This document shows, in pieces, positions 43,097 to 51,940 of a DNA stretch of 52,072 nucleotides. Numbering within the stretch: the first letter of the stretch is position 1; each line of letters starts with the position of its first letter. The notes under the pieces were generated by a model, which did no database searches, was not told where the DNA came from, and saw only the letters and a list, made by a program, of their open reading frames with translations. The stretch comes from Bacteroidales bacterium (GTDB lineage Bacteria; Bacteroidota; Bacteroidia; Bacteroidales; JAFGXI01), in the NCBI GenBank assembly GCA_016936665.1, contig JAFGXI010000045.1, positions 1 to 52,072 of the forward strand, in the 5' to 3' direction. A program made the position numbers and the translations under genes.

Positions 43097-44563
43097 TTAC
43101 AATTTTACACTTTCAACTTGAATTATTTCACGAGTTAAATCGTTGTATATAATAATGATAAGTGTAAGGTTTTCGACATTCCATTTGTTTTGATCCAAAG
43201 TAAAGTTAAATTCTTTTTGAACAATGCTGTTTTGAGCAAATGGAACTTCTGTTAGGTCTTCGCCCCACAATCCATTAATACTGGCTCTAAGTACGTGGTT
43301 ATGTTCGTAGTCTTCAATATCCGTAGGATAGGCATTATAATCAGTTTGCTTCGAGATAATACCATCTTCTAGTATAAATCCTTGGATTTTAACTAAAGTA
43401 TCGAGTTGTTCGAACGCTTTAACATATACCGATGCAGATAATAAATTACTATTTCTGATGGCATCTATAACGACTCCTGCTTTAGCTTCTTTATTTTTTA
43501 ATTCTAAGAATTTATTTTCCCAGAATGGGAAATCAATGGTTTTATCAGAATAAGAACCAATACGATTTACATAACCAATAGGATTGAATTGAACACCCAT
43601 ACTACTTCCTATTTCGTTGGCTATTTCTGTTCTAAAATCATCGGGATAATCTGCGGTAACTGATGTGAAATATCCAGAAGGGTCGTAATGAATTGCCATG
43701 GGAATAAGTTGGTGACCATAAAGATCATGCAATCTTGTTATCTCTTCGTGGGCTCTAGGGCAACTTCCACATAAATGTCCTGTAAAGTCTTCGATAAGAA
43801 CATTTTGTGTTCTTGTAAAAGTTATCCCTGAAACAAACTGCTCGCTTGCTTGCAATATTTCGTAATTTGAATTGTTCGTTAAAACAACAATCATCGAAAT
43901 CAAGTCTAAGTTATTGTATTCAGATAGGTCGATATTTAAATCGACAGTTTCGCTTTGCTCTCTTCTAAATTCTGAGAAATTTGCGAGTTCGTGAGCTTCT
44001 GTAAGTACATTGTTACAAACAATATTGTTGCATACAACACTATCTCTAACAACGTACAGCGTTAACTTTGTTTCGGTTTGATACCCATTGGTACATCTTA
44101 CTTCAACTTCGCCAGCAAAAGTTTGTGTGCTTTGGTTTAATGAGCCATCGATAGACAAATTAAATATGGTCTGTTGAGAACTGGCATTGTTTAATGCGTC
44201 ATTCCAAAAACTCTTTTGTACGCCATACAATCCGTTAACGGTTTTTCTATCGAACATTGCCAACGAGTCCTGCGTGTTTATGCTTAACATGCTAACAATG
44301 CTATTAGCTTCAGAGCTATTACCAGCAATATCTGTATTTCCAGAGAGTATCAGCATGGTAAGTGTGTTGTTATAAGCAGAGCAGGTATTAATAAAATCGT
44401 TGTAATTCGATTCATCAATATTAGAGGCATCAGCAACCAATTCCGATAAAGTTATTCTTTCGGTGTATACCGGCTTGAAATAAGGTTCTTCTATTTTGTC
44501 GCAAGAAGTCCAAAAAATACTAGCGAATACTATAGTTAAGAAAGTAATTGATAAATATTTCAT
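43097..44563 (-). CDS. Omp28-related outer membrane lipoprotein
   Basis: A 488-residue protein. Residues 1-22 (YLSITFLTIVFASIFWTSC) form a lipoprotein signal with the lipid Cys at 21. The middle part is beta-rich. At about residue 253 a thioredoxin-like Omp28 domain begins: LIEDFTGHLCGSCPRAHEEI with a CGSC motif. The C-terminus is beta-rich and ends in TREIIQVESVKL. The family name comes from Porphyromonas Omp28; the function is unknown, but the CxxC suggests disulfide handling in the periplasm or on the surface. It follows the DUF6029 gene by 12 bases. Confidence 0.85.
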   Translation of the reverse strand: MKYLSITFLTIVFASIFWTSCDKIEEPYFKPVYTERITLSELVADASNIDESNYNDFINTCSAYNNTLTMLILSGNTDIAGNSSEANSIVSMLSINTQDSLAMFDRKTVNGLYGVQKSFWNDALNNASSQQTIFNLSIDGSLNQSTQTFAGEVEVRCTNGYQTETKLTLYVVRDSVVCNNIVCNNVLTEAHELANFSEFRREQSETVDLNIDLSEYNNLDLISMIVVLTNNSNYEILQASEQFVSGITFTRTQNVLIEDFTGHLCGSCPRAHEEITRLHDLYGHQLIPMAIHYDPSGYFTSVTADYPDDFRTEIANEIGSSMGVQFNPIGYVNRIGSYSDKTIDFPFWENKFLELKNKEAKAGVVIDAIRNSNLLSASVYVKAFEQLDTLVKIQGFILEDGIISKQTDYNAYPTDIEDYEHNHVLRASINGLWGEDLTEVPFAQNSIVQKEFNFTLDQNKWNVENLTLIIIIYNDLTREIIQVESVKL

Positions 44564-44575
44564 TTTGCTCTTCGA

Positions 44576-46234
44576 TTAAAAAGTACTTGATATTGATAAC
44601 ATAAACCCTTCGTATGCAGGAACATATCTGCATACACCACCCGCACAAACGACACCTTCTCTTTGTTTACCATAAGATAATTGAATACGATTGGCTTTTT
44701 TTGTATATCCGAACGAAAAATTATAAAAATGCTCAATTTCATCAAACGCTTCGATATTGTCGGTGTTACCAAATCCACCATAATTGACTTGATCCCATAC
44801 TACAAAAAACCAATGAGGAGAAACTGTGTATTCTAGCATTGCCATAGCCCAGTTGCCTTTATCGTTTTTAGTGTATAAATGCTGTAACTCAAGACGTACA
44901 GCATTGTTGTTGTTAATTTTGTAGGTCATATCAGCAACAGTAATGTGCGAGTATATGACATGATGATAACCGCCAACATGAAAAATATTATTATCAAACT
45001 CTTGGTACATTTGAGTTAATGAACCTTTAAAGTTGTTCGAAAACTTTTTGTCTAACTTTATATTAAAATCGGTGTACCAATGGTCGCCTAAGGCAAAGAA
45101 ATTACTATTGTAACCAAGTGTTCCCTTTTCACCAATGGCAGTATATTCATCTAAAGAATCGCGTCTAATATCGTAAACTTTAGATAAAGAAACATTTATT
45201 TTAGTTCCGTATTTTCCGCCTAAAGGTGTGTTTTTCTTAAATTTATAAGATACTTGAGATTGTAAACCCATTTCTCCATTAGCTTGCGTAGCAAATGGAT
45301 ACATTGCTGATAACGAATATGTGTGTTCTTGTGCTATTGCCGGAGGATTGTTAATTAAATAACTTGTTGCAGAGGCATTCCTATTGGAACGAAAATACAT
45401 GTTATCCAATCTTTTAGCTGTTAGATACACGCCAAAGCCTTTTGTGCTGTATGTTGCATTTATTAATAAGCCCTGTCCGTTTTTGTATGTGTAATTATTG
45501 TCTGCAGAGGGGTCGTTGATTTTATATGCATATTCGCCAGATAAATTAAACCCTTTGTAAACAACAGATGCTCTTCCTGCTCCGGCAGCTACATTTCCTG
45601 GTAAGTTGAGTGTTGTGTTTTGTGGATCTTGATATTTACTTACAAAACTTCCTCCAATCGATAAATACGGAAGTTCAGTATTCTCAATTCCTAGTGCATC
45701 GTTTATAACAATTTCTCCATCAATCCCACGAACGAGTCCATCATAATCCCAGAAATTTCTTTGTCTAGCAAATAAACCTTTAAGGTAAACACCTTTGAAT
45801 GGATTGTATTTTAATTGAACACCTTCTAAAGCATTGTCGTAGCCTAAAGTTTTCTCTTCGTACGATCTTAATATCATACCACTACCATATTGCTCGTAGA
45901 AGTTACCTACAGTAAATTCTAATTCGTCGGCTTTGTAGCTTAAATATTTATAGGGTATGCCCATACCTTGGTATTTAGTGTCGTAACCCATTAATGGTGG
46001 CTGATACAATTCGAATCGTAAACCAGCAGTAAATTTGCCGTAGTTATAATTGAAATTAGCATAAGAATTAATGCCAAATCCTTCCGGTCGTTGCGATTGG
46101 CTTAGTGAGTCTGTATAGTAGGCTCCATCGACTTGCAAATTGCCGGATAATATCCCTTTAGTGTTTGTTTCTTGAGCGTAAACAAGCGTCGTCGATACTA
46201 CGACGAACAAAAAAAATGTTAGTATTTGTTTCAT
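44576..46234 (-). CDS. DUF6029 family outer membrane protein
   Basis: A 552-residue protein with a signal peptide (MKQILTFFLFVVVSTTLVYA). The mature part is an outer-membrane barrel by its many alternating aromatic strands, such as YANFNYNYGKFTAGLRFELY and NRIQLSYGKQREGVVCAGGV, and ends with a C-terminal Phe (ISSTF). DUF6029 members are found next to Omp28- and TlpA-like genes in Bacteroidota. It may transport or fold something together with them; no substrate is known. It lies between the tlpA-like and Omp28-like genes in one operon. Confidence 0.85.
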   Translation of the reverse strand: MKQILTFFLFVVVSTTLVYAQETNTKGILSGNLQVDGAYYTDSLSQSQRPEGFGINSYANFNYNYGKFTAGLRFELYQPPLMGYDTKYQGMGIPYKYLSYKADELEFTVGNFYEQYGSGMILRSYEEKTLGYDNALEGVQLKYNPFKGVYLKGLFARQRNFWDYDGLVRGIDGEIVINDALGIENTELPYLSIGGSFVSKYQDPQNTTLNLPGNVAAGAGRASVVYKGFNLSGEYAYKINDPSADNNYTYKNGQGLLINATYSTKGFGVYLTAKRLDNMYFRSNRNASATSYLINNPPAIAQEHTYSLSAMYPFATQANGEMGLQSQVSYKFKKNTPLGGKYGTKINVSLSKVYDIRRDSLDEYTAIGEKGTLGYNSNFFALGDHWYTDFNIKLDKKFSNNFKGSLTQMYQEFDNNIFHVGGYHHVIYSHITVADMTYKINNNNAVRLELQHLYTKNDKGNWAMAMLEYTVSPHWFFVVWDQVNYGGFGNTDNIEAFDEIEHFYNFSFGYTKKANRIQLSYGKQREGVVCAGGVCRYVPAYEGFMLSISSTF

Positions 46235-46247
46235 AGCAGGAATTCTG

Positions 46248-46733
46248 TTATTCTTTTCCTAGTTTGCGAATAAGTTCAAATAAATGCTCTTCATCCCCTT
46301 CGTTGTATGAAGTGTGTTGTTCAACTAAATTCCCGTTTTTGTCGAAAATAAAAACGTGAGGGACATTAATAACATTCATAGCTCTTTTAAAATCGCTATT
46401 AGCATCTAACAGAACAATATAAGGCCATTCGTTAGTATTAACAAAAGGAGCTACTCTTGCTGAGGTTCTTGCATTGTCGATTGAAACGGCATATATTTTT
46501 AAACCAGTCTCTTCTGCAAGTGCTTCGTATTCTTCTATAATAGCATTTAATTCTTTAACACAAGGCTTACACCATGTTGCCCAAAAGTCGATAATAACTG
46601 GACCATCGAAAACAATATCGGAGGTATTAAATGGTTTTCCATCAACTGTTTTTATTTGTACTGAAGGAATCGATGTTTGAGCGGTCATTAATAAACCGGT
46701 CATCATCGTTAGAATAAAGAATAAATTTCTCAT
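46248..46733 (-). CDS. TlpA-family thioredoxin-like periplasmic protein
   Basis: A 161-residue protein. Residues 1-18 are a signal peptide (MRNLFFILTMMTGLLMTA). The redox motif CKPC is at 55-58 in IDFWATWCKPCVKELNA. The cis-proline site is NVPHVFIFDKNG. It probably reduces disulfides in the periplasm; its partners may be the CGSC-containing Omp28-like protein and the DUF6029 barrel encoded directly downstream. It is the first gene of the minus-strand operon. A weak TATCTTG box lies about 30 bases upstream. Confidence 0.9.
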   Translation of the reverse strand: MRNLFFILTMMTGLLMTAQTSIPSVQIKTVDGKPFNTSDIVFDGPVIIDFWATWCKPCVKELNAIIEEYEALAEETGLKIYAVSIDNARTSARVAPFVNTNEWPYIVLLDANSDFKRAMNVINVPHVFIFDKNGNLVEQHTSYNEGDEEHLFELIRKLGKE

Positions 46734-46884
46734 GGTGTATTTAGTTAAAAATTTATGATTGCAAGATAACTTTTTTGTGTAAAAGAAAATTCCAAAGCAA
46801 GGTTTTTCTTAAAAACATTTGGGTAACAATCAACTTTTATACCATAATATCAGACCCATAGAAGTTTTGGAATTAATAAACAAA

Positions 46885-46918
46885 TTGTCTGAAAAAAGAT
46901 AAGGAATATGTATTTTTG
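46885..46918 (+). promoter_or_regulatory. purQ promoter, TTG-N23-TATTTTTG
   Basis: TTG at 46885-46887 and TATTTTTG at 46911-46918 match the Bacteroidota -33/-7 pattern with slightly wide spacing. The start codon follows 60 bases later. The rest of the 244-base gap between the divergent tlpA-like and purQ genes shows no gene. Confidence 0.5.
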
Positions 46919-46977
46919 CAACTAAGTAAAACCAACTTGTTGGTTAAGTTTAATATTTAACTAGAAAATCTTTCTTT

Positions 46978-47670
46978 ATGAAGTTTGGCGTATTAGTCTT
47001 TCCCGGATCAAATTGTGACCACGATATGGTTTATGTGCTAAGAGATAAATTAGGACACGAAGTAATTGAGCTTTGGCACAAAGATACCGATCTTAAAGGA
47101 GTCGATGCAATAGCTATCCCTGGTGGCTTTTCGTATGGCGATTATTTAAGATCAGGAGCACTTGCTCGATTTTCTCCTATTATGGAAAAGGTGACAGAGT
47201 TTGCTAATTATGGAGGTTTGGTTTTTGGTGTTTGTAATGGTTTTCAGATATTATGCGAGAGTGGATTGTTACCCGGAACACTTTTACATAACGACAATCA
47301 GAAATTCATTTGTAAGAATGTTTACATTAAACCCGATAATACCGACAATCCTATGACGGCGTACTTAGATAAAGATAAAGCTTATAAAATTCCTATTGCC
47401 CACGGCGAAGGCCGATATTTTGCCGACGATGAGTCTCTTAAAAAAATGAGAATGAATGGTCAGATATTATTCCGTTATACTACTGAAACAGGAGAGGTTA
47501 ATAGCCATATAAACCCTAATGGATCCATTGAAAATATTGCAGGAGTTTGCAACGAAAATAAAAATGTATTTGGAATGATGCCTCACCCGGAGCGTGCAGC
47601 TGATAATGAGTTAGGTAACGAAGATGGAAGGCTGATTTTAGAGTCGCTAATTAAAAGCTACACCAAATAA
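46978..47670 (+). CDS. purQ: phosphoribosylformylglycinamidine synthase subunit PurQ (glutaminase)
   Basis: A 230-residue class I glutamine amidotransferase for purine synthesis step 4. The start KFGVLVFPGSNCDHDM is typical. The nucleophile is Cys86 in GVCNGFQILCESG, and the His203/Glu205 pair is in MMPHPERAAD. IAHGEGRYFADDE is the family signature. As a stand-alone protein it needs separate PurL and PurS; many Bacteroidota use one fused PurL instead. A terminator follows. Confidence 0.93.
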   Translation: MKFGVLVFPGSNCDHDMVYVLRDKLGHEVIELWHKDTDLKGVDAIAIPGGFSYGDYLRSGALARFSPIMEKVTEFANYGGLVFGVCNGFQILCESGLLPGTLLHNDNQKFICKNVYIKPDNTDNPMTAYLDKDKAYKIPIAHGEGRYFADDESLKKMRMNGQILFRYTTETGEVNSHINPNGSIENIAGVCNENKNVFGMMPHPERAADNELGNEDGRLILESLIKSYTK

Positions 47671-47685
47671 GAAAAACTATTTTAG

Positions 47686-47720
47686 AAAAATCACTTGAAA
47701 CAATCAAGTGATTTTTTTTT
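47686..47720 (+). terminator. rho-independent terminator after purQ
   Basis: ATCACTTG (47690-47697), a 7-base loop and CAAGTGAT (47705-47712) make an 8-bp stem followed by a run of eight T. Confidence 0.9.
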
Positions 47721-47769
47721 GTAACTAATTTTTGAAATGCTCGTCCAATTGTGAGTCAAATAAAATTTT

Positions 47770-49680
47770 ATGAAGAATATAAGTCAGATTATTTTAGTAA
47801 GTTTCACTACGCTCATTTTAGGAGCATGTCAATCGAACGAAAAAAACATGGAAAATAACAATACGATTCCTACAATACCTGTAGAGCAGTTTTTTAGAAA
47901 TGCAGAGAAAACAGCTTTCTCAGTATCTCCCAATGGTAGTATGATCGCTTATTTAGCCCCGATTAATTCGAGAATGAATATATTCGTTAGAGCAATAGAT
48001 AAAGATTCTGCTCAACAAATAACTTTCGAAACAGACCGAGATATTAACTCGTTTTTTTGGGCAAACGACAATCGAATTCTATTTGTAAAAGATAATGGGG
48101 GCGACGAGAATTTTAAACTATATGCTGTCGATAGAGATGGGAAAAATCCACTCCCATTGACAAATTTTGAAGGCGTTGTTACTCAAATTATCGACGACTT
48201 AGAAGAAAATCCGAACGAGTTAATTGTGGGTTTAAACAAACGTGTACCCGAAATTTTTGATCCTTATCGACTTAATATCGTTAGTGGAGAGTTAACCTTA
48301 TTGGCAGAAAACCCCGGTAATATTATGGCTTGGATGACCGATCATAATGGTCAGTTGCGGATTGCTATTACAACCGATGGTGTTAATTCCAGTTTGCTTT
48401 ACCGAGAAACTGAGCAAGATGAGTTTACTACGGTTATAACAACAAATTTTAAAGAAAGCTTATCGCCGTTGTTCTTTACTTTCGATAATAAAGAATTGTA
48501 TGCTGTTTCTAATATTGGTAGAGATAAATCTGCTTTAGTACTTTTCGATCCAAAAACAGGAAAAGAAAAAGAAGAAATTTATACGAATTCTGAAGTCGAC
48601 ATTGAATTGGCCTCATATTCTAAAAAGCGTAAGGTATTAACTGCTGCAGTCTATGTTACCGACAAAAAGCAAATACATTTTTTCGATTCAATAAGCCAGT
48701 CAAGATACCAGTTTTTAGAGTCTAAATTACTTGGTTATGAGGTGGTTGTTACGTCCGTTGATAAAGCAGAAAATACATTCATCATTAGAACATATAGCGA
48801 TAAATCTTTAGGCGCTTATTACGTGTATCGAGAAGATTCTCATAAACTAGAAAAAATTACTGATGTAGCGACTTGGATCGATGAACAGTTTATGGCCGAT
48901 ATGAAACCGGTTAGTTATCAGTCGAGAGATGGATTAACAATTCACGGCTATTTAACTTTGCCTAAAAATGCAGAATCGAAAAATCTTCCTGTTATTGTAA
49001 ATCCTCATGGAGGGCCATGGGCTCGCGATGTTTGGGGTTATAATCCGGAAGTTCAATTTCTAGCCAATAGGGGGTATGCTGTTTTACAAATGAACTTTAG
49101 GGGATCTACCGGCTATGGTCGCGCTTTTTGGGAGGCTTCTTTCAAACAATGGGGACAAACCATGCAAAACGATATTACCGATGGTGTAAATTGGCTAGTA
49201 GATCAGGGTATAGCAGACTCATCAAAAGTTGCTATCTATGGCGCTAGTTATGGTGGATATGCTACTTTATCTGGGGTAACAGTTACTCCAGATTTGTACG
49301 CCTGTGCTGTAGATTACGTGGGGGTATCAAATTTATTCACATTTATGCAAACTATACCGCCATATTGGAAGCCGTTTTTAGAAATGATGCACGAAATGGT
49401 GGGCGATCCATCCAATGAGCAAGATAGTTTGATGATGCGCGAATTTTCTCCGGTATTCAATGTAGACAAAATTAAAACGCCCTTATTTATTGCTCAAGGC
49501 GCGAACGATCCACGCGTAAATAAAGCAGAAAGCGATCAGGTGGTTGAAGCTTTAAAACAAAGAGGAGTTGATGTTTTGTACATGGTTAAAGACAATGAAG
49601 GTCACGGATTTAGAAATGAGGAAAATAAATTTGAGTTTTATAATGCTATGGAACAATTCTTAAGCAAACACCTTAAATAG
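47770..49680 (+). CDS. S9 family peptidase (prolyl oligopeptidase-like), lipoprotein
   Basis: A 636-residue enzyme. Residues 1-20 (ISQIILVSFTTLILGAC) form a lipoprotein signal, so it is anchored in a membrane. Residues 40-370 form a beta-propeller. The catalytic domain has HGGPWARDVWGYNPEVQFLA, the nucleophile Ser493 in IYGASYGGYATLSG, Asp580 in GANDPRVNKAE and His612 in NEGHGFRNEE. It cuts short peptides, typically after small or basic residues in this subfamily; the specificity is not clear from sequence. It is alone in its transcription unit, between purQ and a tRNA on the opposite strand. Confidence 0.9.
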   Translation: MKNISQIILVSFTTLILGACQSNEKNMENNNTIPTIPVEQFFRNAEKTAFSVSPNGSMIAYLAPINSRMNIFVRAIDKDSAQQITFETDRDINSFFWANDNRILFVKDNGGDENFKLYAVDRDGKNPLPLTNFEGVVTQIIDDLEENPNELIVGLNKRVPEIFDPYRLNIVSGELTLLAENPGNIMAWMTDHNGQLRIAITTDGVNSSLLYRETEQDEFTTVITTNFKESLSPLFFTFDNKELYAVSNIGRDKSALVLFDPKTGKEKEEIYTNSEVDIELASYSKKRKVLTAAVYVTDKKQIHFFDSISQSRYQFLESKLLGYEVVVTSVDKAENTFIIRTYSDKSLGAYYVYREDSHKLEKITDVATWIDEQFMADMKPVSYQSRDGLTIHGYLTLPKNAESKNLPVIVNPHGGPWARDVWGYNPEVQFLANRGYAVLQMNFRGSTGYGRAFWEASFKQWGQTMQNDITDGVNWLVDQGIADSSKVAIYGASYGGYATLSGVTVTPDLYACAVDYVGVSNLFTFMQTIPPYWKPFLEMMHEMVGDPSNEQDSLMMREFSPVFNVDKIKTPLFIAQGANDPRVNKAESDQVVEALKQRGVDVLYMVKDNEGHGFRNEENKFEFYNAMEQFLSKHLK

Positions 49681-49703
49681 TCAAATACATAACTTCGAGT
49701 ATT

Positions 49704-49735
49704 AAAAAAGTCGACTTAAAAGTCGACTTTTTTTT
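49704..49735. terminator. bidirectional terminator between the peptidase and tRNA-Pro
   Basis: AAAAAAGTCGAC (49704-49715), a 6-base loop and GTCGACTTTTTTTT give a stem with A-run on one side and T-run on the other. It ends both the plus-strand peptidase mRNA and the minus-strand tRNA transcript. Confidence 0.85.
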
Positions 49736-49736
49736 G

Positions 49737-49811
49737 TCGGGGTGAGAAGATTTGAACTTCCGACCCCACGCCCCCCAGACGCGTACTCTAACCAAGCTGA
49801 GCTACACCCCG
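49737..49811 (-). tRNA. tRNA-Pro (anticodon GGG)
   Basis: The minus strand folds as a 75-base tRNA: acceptor CGGGGTG pairs with CACCCCG, with A as discriminator base. The D-arm has TAGCTCAGCTTGGTTAGAG. The anticodon loop is CTGGGGG, so the anticodon is GGG and the tRNA reads CCC/CCT proline codons. The T-loop is TTCAAAT. CCA is not encoded. An A/T-rich terminator follows. Confidence 0.92.
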
Positions 49812-49890
49812 AAATTTCCGCAAAGATATAAATTCAAAATGAACTATAAAACAAAATAGTTTTTCCAAGATATATTTTATTACAAAATCA

Positions 49891-49898
49891 TATCTTTG
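49891..49898 (+). promoter_or_regulatory. TATCTTTG, -7 box of the OmpH/Skp-like gene
   Basis: TATCTTTG matches TAnnTTTG and lies 24 bases before the ATG at 49922. No clear -33 TTG is seen at the expected distance. Confidence 0.45.
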
Positions 49899-49921
49899 TC
49901 CTGTTCAAAAAAAATAAGTAA

Positions 49922-50566
49922 ATGAAAAATTTATCCATTGTATTATCGACTTTATCGTTTGTAGGAGTTGTTGTTTTATTGGTTTTGCATTTTACCGCTT
50001 CATCAGGAAAAAACGTAGAAATCAATTCTAAAGATGTAAATAATGAATCGGATACGCTTGTGGTTGAAAAAGTTGATTTGAATGCGTCAAATATTGCTTA
50101 TATCAATGTCCAAAGAATTAATGAAGAGTATGGTTATTACCAAGATATTGCAGAGGAACTGAAAAGCAAACAAAAAAGAGCAGAGAATGAGTATATGGCA
50201 AAAGCTCAGACTTTCCAGAAAGAGTACGAAGAATATATGAAGAAAGCTCAAATGGGGTCTTTTTTATCTGCAGAAAGTCAGCAACAGCAAGAAATGGAGT
50301 TGATGCAAAAGCAAGAAAGTTTAAGGGTTTTAGAACAAGATTTAAGCATGAAATTGCAAAATGATTTACAGAAACTCGACGCCCAAGCAACAGATACCAT
50401 CATGAATTATTTAAAAAAGTTCAATTTAGATGCAAACTATGATATGATCTTAAATTCTGTTATGATTTTAGATAAGGGTAAAACTGTAGATATTACAGAT
50501 ACTGTGTTATCACTATTAAATCAGAAATACCAAGAGCATCTTAATAAAAAAGCCATAAAAAAATAA
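49922..50566 (+). CDS. OmpH/Skp-like periplasmic chaperone
   Basis: A 214-residue protein. The N-terminal VLSTLSFVGVVVLLVLHFTA is a signal anchor or signal peptide. The mature start SNIAYINVQRINEEYGYYQ matches the Skp pattern 'IAYVNxxxVxxxY', and a long helical coiled-coil region follows (residues 80-150), as in OmpH/Skp chaperones that hold outer-membrane proteins. The C-terminal NLDANYDMILNSVMILDKGK is the returning strand. There is no bam gene next to it. A terminator follows. Confidence 0.85.
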   Translation: MKNLSIVLSTLSFVGVVVLLVLHFTASSGKNVEINSKDVNNESDTLVVEKVDLNASNIAYINVQRINEEYGYYQDIAEELKSKQKRAENEYMAKAQTFQKEYEEYMKKAQMGSFLSAESQQQQEMELMQKQESLRVLEQDLSMKLQNDLQKLDAQATDTIMNYLKKFNLDANYDMILNSVMILDKGKTVDITDTVLSLLNQKYQEHLNKKAIKK

Positions 50567-50568
50567 TA

Positions 50569-50594
50569 GGAGGGGTGAAAAGCCCCTCTTTTTA
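50569..50594 (+). terminator. rho-independent terminator after the OmpH/Skp-like gene
   Basis: GAGGGG (50570-50575), a 7-base loop, CCCCTC (50583-50588) and TTTTT. It lies only a few bases before the glycosyltransferase ATG and includes the GTG at 50575, which is therefore unlikely to be the start codon. Confidence 0.85.
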
Positions 50595-50595
50595 T

Positions 50596-51840
50596 ATGCG
50601 TGCCATCGATAAATATCTTCAAAAGCTTACTCCTTCGATAATACAGAAGAAGCCACATCCAAGTACAGAACTAATAGTAACGATTCCTGCTTTTAACGAG
50701 TCGGAAACGATAAAATCTTTGGAGTCCTTGCTCGCGTGCTCAACCGACAATTTTAATGTTGAAATTTTGGTGGGTGTAAATTATTCCGAGCTAGCTAGTG
50801 AGAACGAAAAGTTTTTTAATCAAACTTCTTTCTCTATTCTTGAACATTTTGCCAGTGCTCACTCTCAGTTGTCAATAGATATAATACCGGTTTTTCTGCC
50901 CGATCAGCCAATCAAAAAAGCTGGCGTAGGATGGGCTAGGAAACTTCTTATGGATGAGGCTTTTAGGCGTTTTTTAAGCCTTGGAAAAGAAGATGGGATT
51001 ATTACAGGTTTCGATGCCGATACATTATGCGATGTCAATTATTTGAATGCAATATATAGTTTTTTTAATCTTGAAACTCAAGCAAAAGCATGTTCAATAC
51101 GCTTTGAGCACGAGATGGAAGGGGAAAAATACCCGCTTGAATATTATAAGGCTGTGGTCTTGTACGAGTTGCATTTAAGATATTACATAGAAGGCCTTAA
51201 ATATACAGGAACACCTTTTGCTTTTCAGACTGTTGGATCTTCTTTTGCAGTTAAAGCAAAGTATTATGCTCAGGTAAATGGCATGACGCCCCATAAAGCA
51301 GGTGAAGATTTTTATTTTTTACAAAAGATGATGGATTTAGGAGGATTTTATCAGTTGAATACAACATGTTTACATCCTTCATCAAGAATCTCTAATAGGG
51401 TCGGTTTTGGGACAGGCCCGTCTGTATCCCAGATTTCGGAAGAGGGTGTAAAATGGACTTTTAATTGGAAAACTTTCGTGATGATACAACAATTTTTCGG
51501 TACTGTTCCCGATTTTTATAAAGGTATTAGCCCTTCAGGCGTGCAGTTCCCGATCGAGTTTGTAAATTATCTATTAAGTATAAATGCTGATAATGTTGTT
51601 GCTAAAATGAGAATACAGCATAAATCGGAGCAAGCATTCAAGAAAGCATTTATGCAGTGGTTCAACGGCTTTCAGATCTTGAAAGTACTTAATTTAATGA
51701 AGCAAACACAGGGGTACGAAGATGTTAATGTCGTAGAGTCTGTTCAGAAAATTGGGATCGAAGAAGCGTTTAATAATCCTGTTGAAGCTTTGAAAAAACT
51801 AAGAGAGAAAGATAGTAGAGTTCCGTATTACACGGTTTAA
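50596..51840 (+). CDS. family 2 glycosyltransferase
   Basis: A 414-residue GT-A type enzyme. The start of the fold is ELIVTIPAFNESETIKSLES, the first loop for the nucleotide sugar. The acceptor/metal motif is GIITGFDADTLCDVNYLNAI, a DxD-like DAD, and the second is TPHKAGEDFYFLQKMMDLGG, with a catalytic-type Asp/Glu near ED. It has no clear membrane helix. The start is ATG 50596; a GTG at 50575 would overlap the terminator. It probably adds a sugar to a cell-surface glycan; the substrate is unknown. No other sugar gene is near. Confidence 0.85.
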   Translation: MRAIDKYLQKLTPSIIQKKPHPSTELIVTIPAFNESETIKSLESLLACSTDNFNVEILVGVNYSELASENEKFFNQTSFSILEHFASAHSQLSIDIIPVFLPDQPIKKAGVGWARKLLMDEAFRRFLSLGKEDGIITGFDADTLCDVNYLNAIYSFFNLETQAKACSIRFEHEMEGEKYPLEYYKAVVLYELHLRYYIEGLKYTGTPFAFQTVGSSFAVKAKYYAQVNGMTPHKAGEDFYFLQKMMDLGGFYQLNTTCLHPSSRISNRVGFGTGPSVSQISEEGVKWTFNWKTFVMIQQFFGTVPDFYKGISPSGVQFPIEFVNYLLSINADNVVAKMRIQHKSEQAFKKAFMQWFNGFQILKVLNLMKQTQGYEDVNVVESVQKIGIEEAFNNPVEALKKLREKDSRVPYYTV

Positions 51841-51848
51841 AAAGAAAA

Positions 51849-51869
51849 ACCTCATCAATTTGATGAGGT
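51849..51869. terminator. terminator after the glycosyltransferase
   Basis: ACCTCATCA (51849-51857), a 3-base ATT loop and TGATGAGGT (51861-51869), followed by TTG. The A-rich upstream side also allows termination from the other strand. Confidence 0.6.
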
Positions 51870-51871
51870 TT

Positions 51872-51888
51872 GTAGTCCGTAGGGGATT
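51872..51888 (-). other. 17-bp fragment resembling a tRNA 3' end
   Basis: On the minus strand AATCCCCTACGGACTAC reads like the end of a tRNA: T-loop AAT, T-stem CCCCT, acceptor ACGGACT and discriminator A. No tRNA body is present on the plus-strand-right side, where D-arm and anticodon arm would lie. Integrases of islands and phages leave such 3' copies as attachment sites. Confidence 0.35.
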
Positions 51889-51940
51889 ATGACTAATAAA
51901 AGGTTTACATCATTTAATAATAGTTATTAAGTGGTGCAAA

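Noticed and set aside
50575..50595. GTG start for the glycosyltransferase
   Set aside because: It falls inside a rho-independent terminator, and the added residues KSPSFY are simply the translated hairpin. ATG 50596 is preferred.
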